A stretch of 64,000 nt of DNA from Allacma fusca. Lineage: Eukaryota > Arthropoda > Collembola > Symphypleona > Sminthuridae. Shown piece by piece: positions 38,590 through 49,504 of this stretch. The stretch is taken from the NCBI GenBank assembly GCA_947179485.1, contig OX359245.1:64777067-64841066 (forward strand), given 5' to 3'. The notes beneath the pieces were generated by a model. It saw nothing but the letters and a program-made list of their open reading frames with translations, had not been told where the DNA came from and did not search any database. The stretch's first letter is position 1. Each line of letters begins with the position of its first letter. The translations under genes and the position numbers were made by a program.

Positions 38590-39293
38590 ACCAAAGTTCC
38601 AGTGTTCCAGATTATGGCTCACAATCAGCCCCTTGAAAGCGTAGTGTTAGCGTGCGTAAGTAACACCTACATACGTATTAATTATTTGGTGCCAATCACA
38701 TTCTTCATACTTTGTAGTTTAACCACAGCTTTTGGTTTTGGACCGTGGTGCATTCAGAAATGACAGTCACTAAATACTTGAACCCAGACTAAAGGTGTAC
38801 ATAATTCTTTTATTCTAATAATAGCAAAATATTTTTGAATATTTTTTTATAACTGTCCGAAACCGGTCTTGAGAGCAGGGACCAACCAGTCTTTCTAAAT
38901 ATCAGTTTTGTTCTTTCCTGTTAAAACTATTTCCCTACAAAACGAGAAATTCCGGCTCTAGACGGTCATTGAATTTAAAAATCCTTGTTCAGAAAACAAT
39001 CTCTTTCCCGTCAAATTTTCCTTAAAATACAGACATTTTTTTCTTACTTTCGAAGAATCTTTGCATACGTTCCCTCTCTTCAGCAGTTGCAATCATTTAT
39101 ATATGTACTATGAATAAAATGATATCGCCTTTGAAGAGCAAAATGGTCTCAGTCTCTCAGTGATGTACACAATCGTACGAACGTAGACCATTTTGCCTCT
39201 TCAGCGACGATTTGCTTGTACCGATATATCTGTAAAAATGTGAATCTTTTCTTTTCAGTAAACAAATCGATGAAGCAGTGATTGTTCGGAAGA
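38590..39293 (+). promoter_or_regulatory. 5' flank, 5'UTR exon and intron of zinc-finger gene F
   Basis: Conserved with 4150-4849. The donor is CAGACTAAAG|GTGTAC (GT at 38795) and the acceptor CTTTTCAG ends at 39258, a 464 bp 5'UTR intron holding an old CAGGG-type MITE. A TGA in frame at 39279-39281 confirms that translation starts at the ATG 39294. The motif AAAATGGTCTCAGTCTCTCA, with an inverted AGACCATTTT 60 bp later (39141-39192), is kept in the B copy and in reduced form in D. Confidence 0.6.
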
Positions 39294-40862
39294 ATGGGGA
39301 CCATCAAACGAGTACGAAAATTCCGGTGTGAACATTGTTCCACAAAATATTATCGTAAAGGAGACCTTACTATTCATATGAGAGCCCACACTGGACAGAT
39401 GCCCTATAAATGCAAAGAGTGCTCCTCGGGCTTTGCGTCTAGTTCTGCCCTGTCGAGGCACCGGAGAGTCCACAATGAAGATCGGCCATTCAAATGTGAC
39501 CAGTGCCCCTCCAGTTTCAAAGATAGAAATGCCCTTCAAATTCACATCACCAAAGTTCACCCTGAGGAAAAACGATACGAATGCAAAGAGTGCTTCTTCA
39601 AATTCAAAACCAAAAATCACCTGGAAAGTCACGCTACAGTCCACGTTACAGAAAGTCTTTACAAATGTAAAGAGTGCTCTTCCAAATTCAAGTCTAAGCG
39701 ATACCTGAAGGCTCACCTTAAACTACACACGGAAGAAAGACCATACGAATGCGAAACTTGCTCCTTAAAGTTCAAGACAAAATTCTACCTCTACAATCAC
39801 CGTGTACTCCACTCTGAGGATAGACCGTACAAATGTGAAAAATGCCCCTTAAAATTCAAGAGAAAGTATGACCTTGAAATACACAGATCAGTCCATACTA
39901 AAGTCAAGCCCCACAAATGCAGCGAGTGCTCATCGGAGTTTCGAACTAAAAGTAATCTTAAAACCCACCTCAGGACCCATACAGGAGAACGACCGTACAT
40001 ATGTAATATGTGTAACAGGAGTTTCACCAATACTTCCAACCTTGAAAATCATATCCGTATACACACCAAAGAAAAGCCCTATCAATGCTCCATTTGTCCA
40101 AAGAGGTTTGCCCAAAAAACCTATTTGCAAGAACATATTTTTAGTCATTTATGCAAAACGCCATTCAAATGTCAGCTTTGCTCAAAGCAATATCGACACC
40201 TTCGAACATTGACATCACATTTGGGGACTCATTCAGACATAATATCCCATGTTTGCAAAATGTGCAATTCCAAATTCAAGTCTAAACGCTACTTAGAAAC
40301 TCACTATAGAAAACATACGGGAGAAAAACCCTTCAGTTGTGAACTTTGCCCTTATACTTGTACGAGTAATAATAATTTAGCAAGACACAGGTTGGTACAT
40401 TCGGAGAAAAGACCATTCACGTGTGAAATTTGTAGGTTCAGCTTCAAAGTCCGCCGAAGCCTTAAATCCCATTTATTAATTCACCAGTCGGAGAAGCAGC
40501 ACAGTTGTTGCAAGTGTAGTTTCCAAACACGACAGAAGTATCTACTGGTACGTCATGAGTTGGCGCATATTGCAAACAAATTGTACAAGTGCAAGATTTG
40601 TATCTACTCCTGTAACTCCAAGACGACATTATTCAAGCATGAGAGAAGGGACCATATCGGGCTTAAGTCAAATACCGGATCTCTAAACAATACCTGTATC
40701 CGGAATGTTCTGGCGAACGATGGGAAACGTAACGTTGCCCATTTGAAATGCAATGTTTGTCCATATCGTGGAGGCACTCATAGGGAATTGTGTACGCATT
40801 ACTCCACTTGTCATAGTTTACCAGTTGTTATTCTGAAAAGGGTAGTACCGCTACATGTATGA
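39294..40862 (+). CDS. C2H2 zinc-finger protein F (522 aa, intact)
   Basis: A probable nuclear DNA-binding protein with 17 Cys/His fingers: 14 standard fingers from about residue 12 to 397, then CCKCSFQT...HELAH, CKICIYSC...HERRDH, a GLKSNTGSLNN linker, and the terminal CNVCPYRG...HYSTCH unit ending LPVVILKRV. No accessory KRAB, ZAD or BTB domain. It is the most complete member of the cluster and the template from which B was derived. Against gene D it differs at about half of the predicted DNA-contact positions in fingers 1-11. AATAAA is at 40887. A start further upstream is excluded by the in-frame TGA. Function in gene or transposon control is inference. Confidence 0.92.
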   Translation: MGTIKRVRKFRCEHCSTKYYRKGDLTIHMRAHTGQMPYKCKECSSGFASSSALSRHRRVHNEDRPFKCDQCPSSFKDRNALQIHITKVHPEEKRYECKECFFKFKTKNHLESHATVHVTESLYKCKECSSKFKSKRYLKAHLKLHTEERPYECETCSLKFKTKFYLYNHRVLHSEDRPYKCEKCPLKFKRKYDLEIHRSVHTKVKPHKCSECSSEFRTKSNLKTHLRTHTGERPYICNMCNRSFTNTSNLENHIRIHTKEKPYQCSICPKRFAQKTYLQEHIFSHLCKTPFKCQLCSKQYRHLRTLTSHLGTHSDIISHVCKMCNSKFKSKRYLETHYRKHTGEKPFSCELCPYTCTSNNNLARHRLVHSEKRPFTCEICRFSFKVRRSLKSHLLIHQSEKQHSCCKCSFQTRQKYLLVRHELAHIANKLYKCKICIYSCNSKTTLFKHERRDHIGLKSNTGSLNNTCIRNVLANDGKRNVAHLKCNVCPYRGGTHRELCTHYSTCHSLPVVILKRVVPLHV

Positions 40863-40988
40863 ATGTTTACAATTCTTTTGGTTGCCAATAAAATCTTTTA
40901 CGTTTGCAAATAGTATCCTCAGGATTGCAACTTGTGGACTGAATTTGATGATGTATGGATTCTTTTGATTTTGATTTCACACTTATTA

Positions 40989-41262
40989 CAGGGGAAGATA
41001 CGTCCCTTATCCCTGGAAGAGGGGGTCCTCAACGATTTCAAAAATCCCATCCCTACTGAAAAAAAGGTCAACGATTTTCCGAATCCCTGTTGGGAAAAAA
41101 AATCCCTGTTTGTTTAACAAAATTCCCTGAAACATGTCAACAAATTTGAAAATCCCTGCCAAAAAAGGTCAACGATTTTAAAAATCAATGTTCGTAAACA
41201 TAAATCCCTTCCCTTTGAGATTTTACCTGCCAGAAATATTTCCTACAAAAATCCGACCCCTG
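40989..41262. mobile_element. Short hAT MITE, AATCCCTG/GGTCAACGA family
   Basis: The termini CAGGGG / CCCCTG are flanked by the exact 8 bp duplication ACTTATTA (40981-40988 and 41263-41270). The 274 bp interior alternates AATCCCTG and GGTCAACGATTTT. Gene D's flank (CACACATGCATCCGTTG, about 28731) is the empty site. Older relatives lie inside the 5'UTR introns of units B, C, E and F. Confidence 0.9.
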
Positions 41263-41270
41263 ACTTATTA

Positions 41271-42236
41271 CATCCGTTGTTTTATGATTTCAAACTTTTC
41301 ACCTTTAGTCACAGCAGGAGTAAAATTATTAGGAGAAATTGAGTATGAATAAAGTATGTTGACTATTACTATTACTTATACTAATATTTACATATAACTC
41401 ATGAAAATCGATAACTGCAATGGACCAGCACACTCAAAAAAATCAAATTGTGCAAAACTTGATGGTTACAGACCACCAACGGACATTTGGATACTACATT
41501 AGCTGGAGTTCAACTAAAATGAAAAGTGCTATAGAGGAGAACTCGTTAAATGAAAAACGAAAAAACAGCACGATAATGGAAGCATAACTTAAAATCAATG
41601 GTTAAATAACATTTTGCCATTTGATATTGACGTTTAACACATTTATTTAGCAATCGCATTAGCTAAAAAGATTGCATGACTCCCCATAATACATGTAATA
41701 CATGTGAATCTGAATATTTGGCAGGCCTCAATGTGAGACAAATGATGTCAAAAGGAAAATGCAAGCACAGACCTTGTAATTACCATTTCTTTGGGATGGA
41801 AATATCCTTTTGCGCTTATTTGTGCTAATAGTCGCAGGTAATTAAGGTCTCCTTTGACAAATCCTTCGGAAAAAATTATTCTGCAAAAGTGCTATGCATC
41901 AACAGAATTATTACCGTTGGATGTTAATTGATTTTTTATGACAGTTTACTGTGTACCCTCTATATAACAGACTCCCCCTTTAAAACATTTCCTTTGCAAA
42001 AGTTAATCCATTTGCAAACTTTTGTTTTTATTCCCTGCTATGCCTCTATAATAATTCAGGTTTTATTAGAGCAGGTCTTGAATACAGAGAGTGCACTGTT
42101 TCACCTCATACCCAATGCACCCTGCCTGGAAATGAATGTGCCTTGACCTGGACTATGCAAATAACAAGGTTTCCATTGGGGTATTAAATAATCCATAAAT
42201 GAACAATTTTCCTTTGCAATTCAGTCATCTCCAATA
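41271..42236 (+). repeat. Duplicated zinc-finger 3' flank, then unique sequence
   Basis: 41270-41930 repeats 28720-29390. 41930-42236 is unique and holds the presumed promoter of the oxidase gene; I see no clear TATA box. No other gene. Confidence 0.55.
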
Positions 42237-44085
42237 ATGGCGTTTAGAACGGATCAAATATTTCCTTATTCATTGATTCTCACTATTTTTGTGGCCACTT
42301 GCTCTTTGGAATTAATTCCACAAAATGAAGGTACTGAAGCCTCAGGTCTGTTTTCGGCAATTTATTATCATTAAATAAATTACGTAATTAATTATTAGCA
42401 AAAACATTTTTTTTCGCCAAAAAATAAAACATAATTTTCATTGCATATTTTATCCAGCGTGTCAAGCCCCAGAGAATTTCCCGCGAGACCTGGAATTGTA
42501 CAAAGGAGAGTTTCATAATTGGGCGGAAGATTTGATCGTGAAGGGACTTTGGAATGCCGTTCCAAGAACTCCAACAGAAGTACTGAAGCTAGTGAATTGG
42601 GCTTACCAGCATAATTACACTATCAGACCCTCGGGTTACATGCATACTTGGGCCCCTACGACGGTCGTTAAAAACACCACAGAATGCCAGCACGAGAGAG
42701 TGATCGTAATGAAAACTAACGAGTCTCTGACTCAGATGAAGATGACCAGGAACTATCCCTTTCCGACAGTTTGGGCCCAGTCCGGAGCAAATATGGGGAA
42801 TATTATGAGCTTCCTGGAGGAAAATGGCTACGGTTTTAACGCCTCACCCGCCCCTGGCCCTATAACCTTAGGCGGGGTTGTAGCAATAGCCGGACATGGT
42901 ACTGGCATCCCTGCCGTGGGTGAAATCCCAACTCCAGGAAAATCTTTCGGATCAATTAGCAATCTAGTTGTGGACTTCACAGCTGTTGTTTGGGACCCGA
43001 AAGAAGATGCCTACGTCCTCAAAACATTTCAACGCTCTGACCCTGAAGCAAAAGCGTTCTTAACGAGCATGGGCCGAGTCTTTATATTAGATATGACGCT
43101 GCGCGTCATGTCGAATTACAACCTCCGATGCGAAAGTCGCATCGACATCCCCGCAACAGAATTATTTGCAGATCCAAAAACTGTTAAACCAGAAACAAGA
43201 ACCATTTCGAAAATTATAGACTCTTCGGGTCGGATGGAAACCATTTTGTTCCCCTTCACTGCTCGGCCGTGGCTTAAAATTTGGACAGTGAGTCCAATTC
43301 GGCCATTTTTTTCTCGAGCTACGAGGCAACCTTACAATTACCCTTTTTCAGATAACATCCCACAGCCTGTTGCAGCAATGGCCTCTAATATCTCAAATGG
43401 GGCGTGGGAACTTACGCCGGCTTTTGGAGAACTTGAGTACGATATGGTTGTTTCAGGACTCGCGACATCGTTCTCATCGGATTTATGGGGACCTTCCAAG
43501 AATCTTTTGTTGTACATTCAGGCAACGACACTTCGATTGACTGAGAATGGGGCGGCTATTTTAACGTCCAGGAAGAATATTCAACGAGTAATTCATGAGT
43601 CGTTTGCTTTTTTCACTAAATTAGTGCAAGAGTACCAGGCCAAGTCTAAGTTTCCGATTAATGGACCCCTTGAAATTCGGGTGAGTGGGATCGATAACCC
43701 TGGTGACGTGGGTATCCCTGGGGCGGAAGCCCCAGCTATATCCCCACTGTACCCCGTCAATGCAAATATTTTCTTCAGTGAGTACGATGTTTGCATTTGG
43801 TTCAATATCCTGACATTCCCGTCTACCCCACATGCTATTGAGTTCCTCCAGAGGATGGAGACTTTCTTTTATGAGACGTACAATGGGGACTATGCTCTGA
43901 TCAGGCCGGAGTGGTCCAAGGGGTGGGCATATAAGAATAACACTTCTTGGAGTAACGATGAGATGTTGCAAGAGACCATCCCTAAATCCTTACCTCATTG
44001 GAGCTACAGCGTGGCGACGTATGACAAGTACGACCCTCATAGGGTTTTCAGCAACGAGTTTCTGGATATTCTCTTTAGTGCTTAA
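42237..44085 (+). CDS. Secreted VAO-type FAD oxidase, cholesterol-oxidase (class II) like, 573 aa
   Basis: Two exons, 42237-42330 and 42458-44085, joined across a 127 bp phase-1 intron (GAAG|GTACTG ... ATCCAG|CGTGTC). Residues 1-24 form a signal peptide (MAFRTDQIFPYSLILTIFVA). Residues about 55-250 form an FAD-binding fold: RPSGYMHTW with His94, probably the covalent flavin ligand, then GGVVAIAGHGTG at about 170-181. The second half fits a cholesterol-oxidase substrate-binding domain, with PLEIRVSG (Glu437, Arg439) resembling the catalytic Glu-x-Arg. Bacterial class II enzymes oxidise cholesterol to cholestenone with release of hydrogen peroxide; sterol substrate here is inferred. GC content is visibly above the flanks, yet it has a eukaryotic intron and AATAAA (44132), so ancient transfer from bacteria is likely. 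Confidence 0.85.
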
Positions 44086-44159
44086 TTTTTGCGATCAACT
44101 GAAGTATGTGACGTATAAGAAATGCATTAAAAATAAAACGCCTATTTCAAACCTCATTT

Positions 44160-45200
44160 AGTCTAAAGGCTCATACAAATTGCTTTCATAAAAACTGGAA
44201 TTCTGCGAAATTTCTCTCATGTCACTCGTATTTAATATAAGCACTAACTGTATAAGGGTCTGTAATTTAAGCAAATGTGATGCGAAACACGTGTGCTTAA
44301 TTACTTGCATAAATATTTAATTTGAATGTCATCCCACTAGCAGTAATTAGAAACTGAACTTAAAAATATTCGTTAAGATGGCGTTGAGCAAACGCTGATT
44401 ATTCGCACCCATGCATTTCTTTTGAAATTAATTTTATTTTCTGGAATTTATATCTTCAGAATAGTTCTGTATTACCAACCAATAAAGGCCTTGATAAAAA
44501 AATCAATCATGGACTTATTTCTGCAGTTACAATTCAATCTGGTTTCAAGGGATTATTTAAAATAATAGCTGCAAATATTTTTGCAAATATATTGGTGCAA
44601 AATATTTGGGCGCAATTTTATTAGAAGTTCTGACTGATACCAGCATTTAGCATCATAAGAGAATTAATTGATGCTAAAAACTGTTAAGCCTAAATTAACT
44701 GTTATGTTGTTCAATGCTCAACATATCAGAGACCTAACATGCAAACTCTCACAGAGCCCAACAATTTGCAAAATTACAAATGAAACCAGAATATAGGTAA
44801 CACACGGAAACGATCGAATACGAATTGGTGAAGCAACAAGGGAAGTATTTATTTACAAATAATTTACTTACAGTAGGAAAACGATATAGGAAATTATAAA
44901 AATGCAAAAGAACCATTGAAGTAGGCCTACGAGCATGTCAAATCGTTGGGAAGACTCGTGGGACTGAGAATATGTGAGTCAATAGAAAGTATAATAGCAT
45001 CTGCGAATATCATAATCAGGCATAATCTGAATACAATAAGCAATTACCCACAATTGTCTTTGCACAGCTCCATCCGATCATTACGTTTCTTTGATTCCGC
45101 AATCTCGGAAAAAAAAGCCAAGACAATGAGCTATTACGAAACCCCGAATTTGACATCCGTGGTTCCAATCATTTCAGAGCGCAATGACACTTCATCAAAG
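44160..45200. other. Intergenic, no feature seen
   Basis: AT-rich. A frame open from 44946 runs into exon 1 of the next gene but lies upstream of that gene's TATA box and is not considered coding. Confidence 0.5.
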
Positions 45201-45206
45201 CCGAAC

Positions 45207-45213
45207 TATAAAA
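45207..45213 (+). promoter_or_regulatory. TATA box of secreted-protein gene 1
   Basis: TATAAAAC lies about 100 bp upstream of the ATG at 45309. The same TATA and downstream sequence (ACGAGCATCATTCCGC...) occurs inverted upstream of copy 2 (48828-48834). Confidence 0.7.
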
Positions 45214-45308
45214 CGAGCATCATTCCGCAAAAACGTAAACACAGCTCGAGAGTAACAAAGCCATTCCCACCTCTCCATCTGTTTATGCTCAAACGTTCCA
45301 GTTCCGCA

Positions 45309-45936
45309 ATGGATTCCAAATTTCTGTACCTTCTCATGGTTCTTGCGCTTGCCTTTCAGGTATTGTTTCCAAAATTTTGCTGTTATTAAAACATCGATAG
45401 CATCAAATCAATCTACCAATACACTCGATGTTTATTTGATTCTAATTTTTATGTAGGCTCAAGCTGCACCTGGCAAAACACTAAAGGACGAGAAGATCCG
45501 AGATGCCCGTCAGTCCGTAGACCAAGCTAATACCCGGTTGCAACAAAATTTGATATCCACCCTTGCCAGTTTGGCCAATGTCACCGCCGAAGCCAACGCA
45601 AATGTCAGTCGTTCTGCCAACGTTTTGATGAGGGAATTAGTTACCAATTGGGCAGCTTTGGCCGGAGTTTTCGCCTACATGCCCCGTTTGATCCTCATGG
45701 ACGGACCTACCCAATTCGTTGAAACTTTGAAGCTTATTCGGAGCAACCAAATCCGCTTCCCTAATGATGTCGACAGCGCCATTGACACTCTCATTGCTTT
45801 TGCTAACCAACAGAGGGACAGTGGAATCGGGAGCAACTTCACACCACTAGTCACCTTCCTCCCTAATCTGTTCACCGGATTTGAGAAATATCTCACTACG
45901 TTTATTGACAGCGTCTTCAACGTTATTGCCAATTAA
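45309..45936 (+). CDS. Small secreted helical protein, copy 1 (176 aa)
   Basis: Exon 1 (45309-45359) encodes 17 residues, essentially the signal peptide (MDSKFLYLLMVLALAFQ). A 97 bp phase-0 intron follows (CAG|GTATTG ... ATGTAG|GCT). Exon 2 (45457-45936) encodes 159 residues. The mature protein starts near AAPGKTLKDEK, contains no Cys, has three N-glycosylation sequons (NVT, NVS, NFT), an amphipathic N-terminal half and a conserved core AGVFAYMPRLILMDGPTQFV. I recognise no family. Two paralogues follow at 48091-48732 and 50694-51491. The short TATA-driven gene structure suggests an abundant secreted product, e.g. a haemolymph, salivary or cuticular protein; that is inference. Poly(A) signals AATAAA lie near 45980. 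Confidence 0.85.
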
Positions 45937-46356
45937 ATATTTGTTTATGTTATTAATTACTGATACATGTTAACAAATGAATAAATAAAATTGAAATCGG
46001 CTCAAGCAAATTTGTTGTAAGATATTTGTTAGTTAGTGTTTATTTAAGCGCACTGCTGTTATATGTGAAGGATTGCTATCATTAGCATTACCATCATTTA
46101 ATATTCATATTCAAATGGAAATGATAATCCTTCCAGGGTTTGATTGAATGATATGAACACAACGGTCCGTCAGTATGTAAGCACACTCTTCCAATACATC
46201 AGTCCTCCAAAGATGTTCTCCTATGCTTCGATAAAATTATATTCAAGGAACAGCCGTATTAACAAAACATTTTCCTCCAGCTTGCATGGGTGTCAATTTT
46301 CAAATGTCAGTATAAAGGCTGGCCCTTGAATATAATTTTTAAAATAGCATGGAGGA

Positions 46357-47656
46357 TAGTGCCCCTCATGGGTACAAAAATCCTGTACCTGGATCTGGTC
46401 CTGGACCCATATAATTTAAATTGTTTACCTTTAATCGTACCCATATTAACAGCTCCAAATATTTTGTACTTATACCTCACCTCAATTTAAACCATTGTAC
46501 CTATACCTGAAATGTACATGTATCCAAAAAGAACCCAAATACTGGACCCGTGGGTACAGGTACCTCGTTGTACCTCGGCCTGTACCCAAGTCCTTCTTTT
46601 AAAATTCCCAGACTTTGTTGTGACTAATAATCCACATTGTAAGAAAATTAATCAGTGATTTTAAATTAATTAGTGATTCTCGGCAATTTTTAGTTCGTAT
46701 ACTACTTTCTCTTAAACAAAGTTACTTTGGATTCGTGATCTACTCAATATTCCCCTCACATCAAGTCTATTGTTGAAAAAATATTGTGGAGTAGTTTGTC
46801 AAGTAAATTTGTTGAAATTCCTGTAAATCAAAAGAATAACATATCTAGGAGAACGAGAAGTCTGTGACCCATAGGGTATAAAAGATGGCTGCGCGCATGA
46901 CAAAAATTATTCAAGTGGGGTTCATGAAATAATAAATTTGTGTTAGGCTCAACTCGGCACATGTTGTAGAGTTTTCCACAATCTTGATTTTGCCTTTTCA
47001 TAAAAGGTACAAAGAGTACCAAAAAGAAAAAGTACAAAAAGTACCAAAAAGAAAATGTACAAAAAGTACCAAAAAGAAAAAGTACAAAAAGTACCAAAAA
47101 GAAAATGTACAAAAAGTACCAAAAAGAAAAAGTACAAAAAGTACCAAAAAGAAAATGTACAAAAAGTACCAAAAAGAAAAAGTACAAAAAGTACCAAAAA
47201 GAAAAAGTACAAAAAGTACCAAAAAGAAAAAGTACAAAAAGTACCAAAAAGAAAAAGTACAAAAAGTACCAAAAAGAAAAAGTACAAAAAGTACCAAAAA
47301 GAAAAAGTACAAAAAGTACCAAAAAGAAAAAGTACAAAAAGTACCAAAAAGAAAAAGTACAAAAAGTACCAAAAAGAAAAAGTACAAAAAGTACCAAAAA
47401 GAAAAAGTACAAAAAGTACCAAAAAGAAAAAGTACAAAAAGTACCAAAAAGAAAAAGTACAAAAAGTACCAAAAAGAAAAAGTACAAAAAGTACCAAAAA
47501 GAAAAAGTACAAAAAGTACCAAAAAGAAAAAGTACAAAAAGTACAAAAGTACCTAAAATATTTTGGTACAGCATTTATGTACCTATTATGTATCTGCACC
47601 TGGACCTGAACATTTCCCAAATACTCGGGTACTACCTGTACCCAGGACTGGCACTA
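46357..47656. mobile_element. hAT-like MITE (TAGTGCC, GTACC family) with a minisatellite core
   Basis: The inverted termini are TAGTGCCCCTCATGGGTACA and, at the right, the complement of TAGTGCCAGTCCTGGGTACA. The flanks ATGGAGGA and ATGGGAGA match at 6 of 8 positions. The arms are rich in GTACCTGGA and GGGTACAGGTACC. The core (47007-47550) is a 25 bp tandem array. Its TIR resembles the element 7582-8276. It lies between the two inverted secreted-protein genes. Confidence 0.75.
47007..47550. repeat. 25 bp minisatellite, about 21 units
   Basis: The unit is GTACCAAAAAGAAAAAGTAC followed by AAAAA. In the first six units every second one has T for A (GAAAATGTAC), giving a 50 bp higher-order repeat at the left that is absent at the right. 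The unit has no stop codon in any frame and 25 is not a multiple of three, so all frames stay open on both strands; the long Lys/Tyr or Phe/Leu-rich ORFs here are artefacts. Confidence 0.95.
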
Positions 47657-48090
47657 ATGGGAGATCATCTGTGGTGGATTGCAGTATTGGAAGAGCAATT
47701 AAGAGCATGCAAACATACTGATGAATCGTTGTGTTTACTTAATCTGCACAAGTGAATGAATTTGCGTTCGTCTGATTTCATTTGTGTCATTAATCAAACC
47801 CAGCAAGGATTGTCATTTCCTTTAGAATATGAATATTAAATGATGGTAAAAGTAATTAATGATAATAAAGTTAGCCACGCATTCTTGGAGAAAGTATTCA
47901 TAGAAATAGAAAATGCTTTCTAAAATGCTTCAGTTCAGCAGGAGACGTTCTGGGTAAGCAGACATTTATAAATAGCAGCAGCTCTTTTATATAAACAGTA
48001 ATATTTATTACCAAATATCGAGTTTTCTTGAGCCGATTTAAAATTTATTTCATCACTTGTTTAAATGTAACTGATAACATAAAGAAATAA

Positions 48091-48732
48091 TTAAGTGCCA
48101 ATGACTTTGAAGACACTGTCAATAAAAGTGGTGAGATATTTCTCAAATCCGGTGAGCAGGTTTGGCCAGAAGGTTACCAAAGGTGTGAAGTTGCTCCCGA
48201 TACCACTGTCCCTTTGTTGGTTAGCAAAAGCAATGAGAGTGTCAATGGCGCTGTCGACACTGTTAGGGAAGCGGACTTGGTTGCTCCGAATAAGCTTCAA
48301 AGTTTCAACAAATTGAGTAGGTCCGTCCATGAGGATCAAACGGGGCATGTAAGCAAAAACTCCGGCCAATGCAGCCCAATTGGTAATTAATTCCCTCGTC
48401 AAAACGTGGGCAGCACGACTGACATTAGTATTGGCTTCGGCAGTGACATTGGCCAAACTGGCCAGGGTGGATATCAAATTTTGCTGCAACCGGGTATTAG
48501 CTTGGTCTACGGATTGACGGGCATCCCGGATCCTTTCGTCCTTTAGTGTTTTGTCAGGTGCAGCTTGAGCCTATGTACATAAAAAGTAAAATCAAATCAA
48601 CATCGATAGTACTGGTTGGTTGTTTTGAATTTTTTTGTATTGATTTTTTACTAACATAAAAATTTTGGGTATAATAATTACCTGAAAGGCAAGTGCAAGA
48701 ACCATGAAAAGGTACAGAAATTTGGAATCCAT
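48091..48732 (-). CDS. Small secreted helical protein, copy 2 (176 aa)
   Basis: Minus strand. Exon 1 is 48732-48682 (17-residue signal peptide), then a 111 bp phase-0 intron (CAG|GTAATT ... CATAG|GCT), and exon 2 is 48570-48091 (159 residues plus stop). It is very similar to copy 1, with scattered substitutions (e.g. TFWPNLLTGF, RAAHVLTREL). Exon lengths, intron position and 5'UTR are conserved, so copies 1 and 2 are a recent inverted duplication. The core AGVFAYMPRLILMDGPTQFV is unchanged. Function unknown. Confidence 0.85.
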
Positions 48733-48827
48733 TGCGGAGCTGGAACGTTTGAGAATAGACAGATGGAGAGGTGGAAATTGTTTTATTACTCACGAACTGT
48801 ATTTACGTTTGAGCGGAATGTTGTTCG

Positions 48828-48834
48828 TTTTATA
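48828..48834 (-). promoter_or_regulatory. TATA box of secreted-protein gene 2
   Basis: On the minus strand ACTATAAAACGAACAACATT matches the copy 1 promoter. It sits about 100 bp upstream of the ATG at 48732. Confidence 0.7.
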
Positions 48835-48969
48835 GTTTGACTTGGATGAAGAGATGACTAGAATGACTTGGTAAACAAGTTTCATATATTTGCTGTTTTT
48901 CGAAATCAGCCCCATTAATATTATTATTACAATTATTATTACATAATTCCTGCAAAAATAAAAGCTACA

Positions 48970-49497
48970 GTTTTGAAATATCTGCATTAAATCTGATCCT
49001 TCTGTTCATCGTTTGCACAACCAATGTGTGTAAAAGTGGGATGCAAGTATTGTAATTCCATTGTATTACATACGGTGTTGCTTTTGTAAGCAATTAAATC
49101 TGTCAAAACCCTATTATCATAAGTTTTGTAAGATTCAGCTAAAAACAAGCAGGTGCGTTACACCCTAAACTGATTTTAGACTTAATTATTACATCATTCA
49201 ATAAATTACTCACGCAATGCTCCACTCAATTAAGATGCATAATGTTTGCGTAAAATGAGACGTACAAAACTTTCCTCTGCAAAAATTGTCGTCAAACCTC
49301 AGAGAGAGAGACTTGGTGTCAGTCCAGGAGATAGATCCGTTATCAGTTAACTTCAGGCATCAAAATAACATAAGCAATTATGAGCAAATGATTGAAATAA
49401 CGAAGTGTACATTTCGTATTAAAAAGACAATACTGTTCAGAATATTTGCGCATATAAAAAGTAGAAATTTGCAGCGAGGAAACAGTTCGCCCTAGTT
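48970..49497 (+). repeat. Orphan promoter: duplicate of the copy 3 upstream region
   Basis: About 520 bp are collinear with 50041-50633, the region upstream of copy 3, including CTCACGCAATGCTCCA, GGAGATAGATCCGTT, the TATA box (49453-49459) and GCGAGGAAACAGTTC at the expected transcription start. Homology stops at about 49497 and no coding exon follows. A fourth family member was probably deleted or replaced here. Confidence 0.75.
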
Positions 49498-49504
49498 GTG
49501 GAAA

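Noticed and set aside
42237..44085. Bacterial contamination as an explanation for the cholesterol-oxidase-like gene
   Set aside because: It has a GT-AG intron, a eukaryotic poly(A) signal and lies between arthropod-type genes and repeats in one continuous sequence.
44946..45389. 147-codon ORF running into exon 1 of secreted gene 1
   Set aside because: It starts upstream of the TATA box and extends into the intron; the downstream ATG with a signal peptide and matching paralogues is the real start.
46828..47755. Long open frames on both strands encoding Lys/Tyr-rich or Phe/Leu-rich repeats (up to 248 codons)
   Set aside because: They arise from a 25 bp tandem repeat without stop codons; every frame is open, so they carry no coding evidence.
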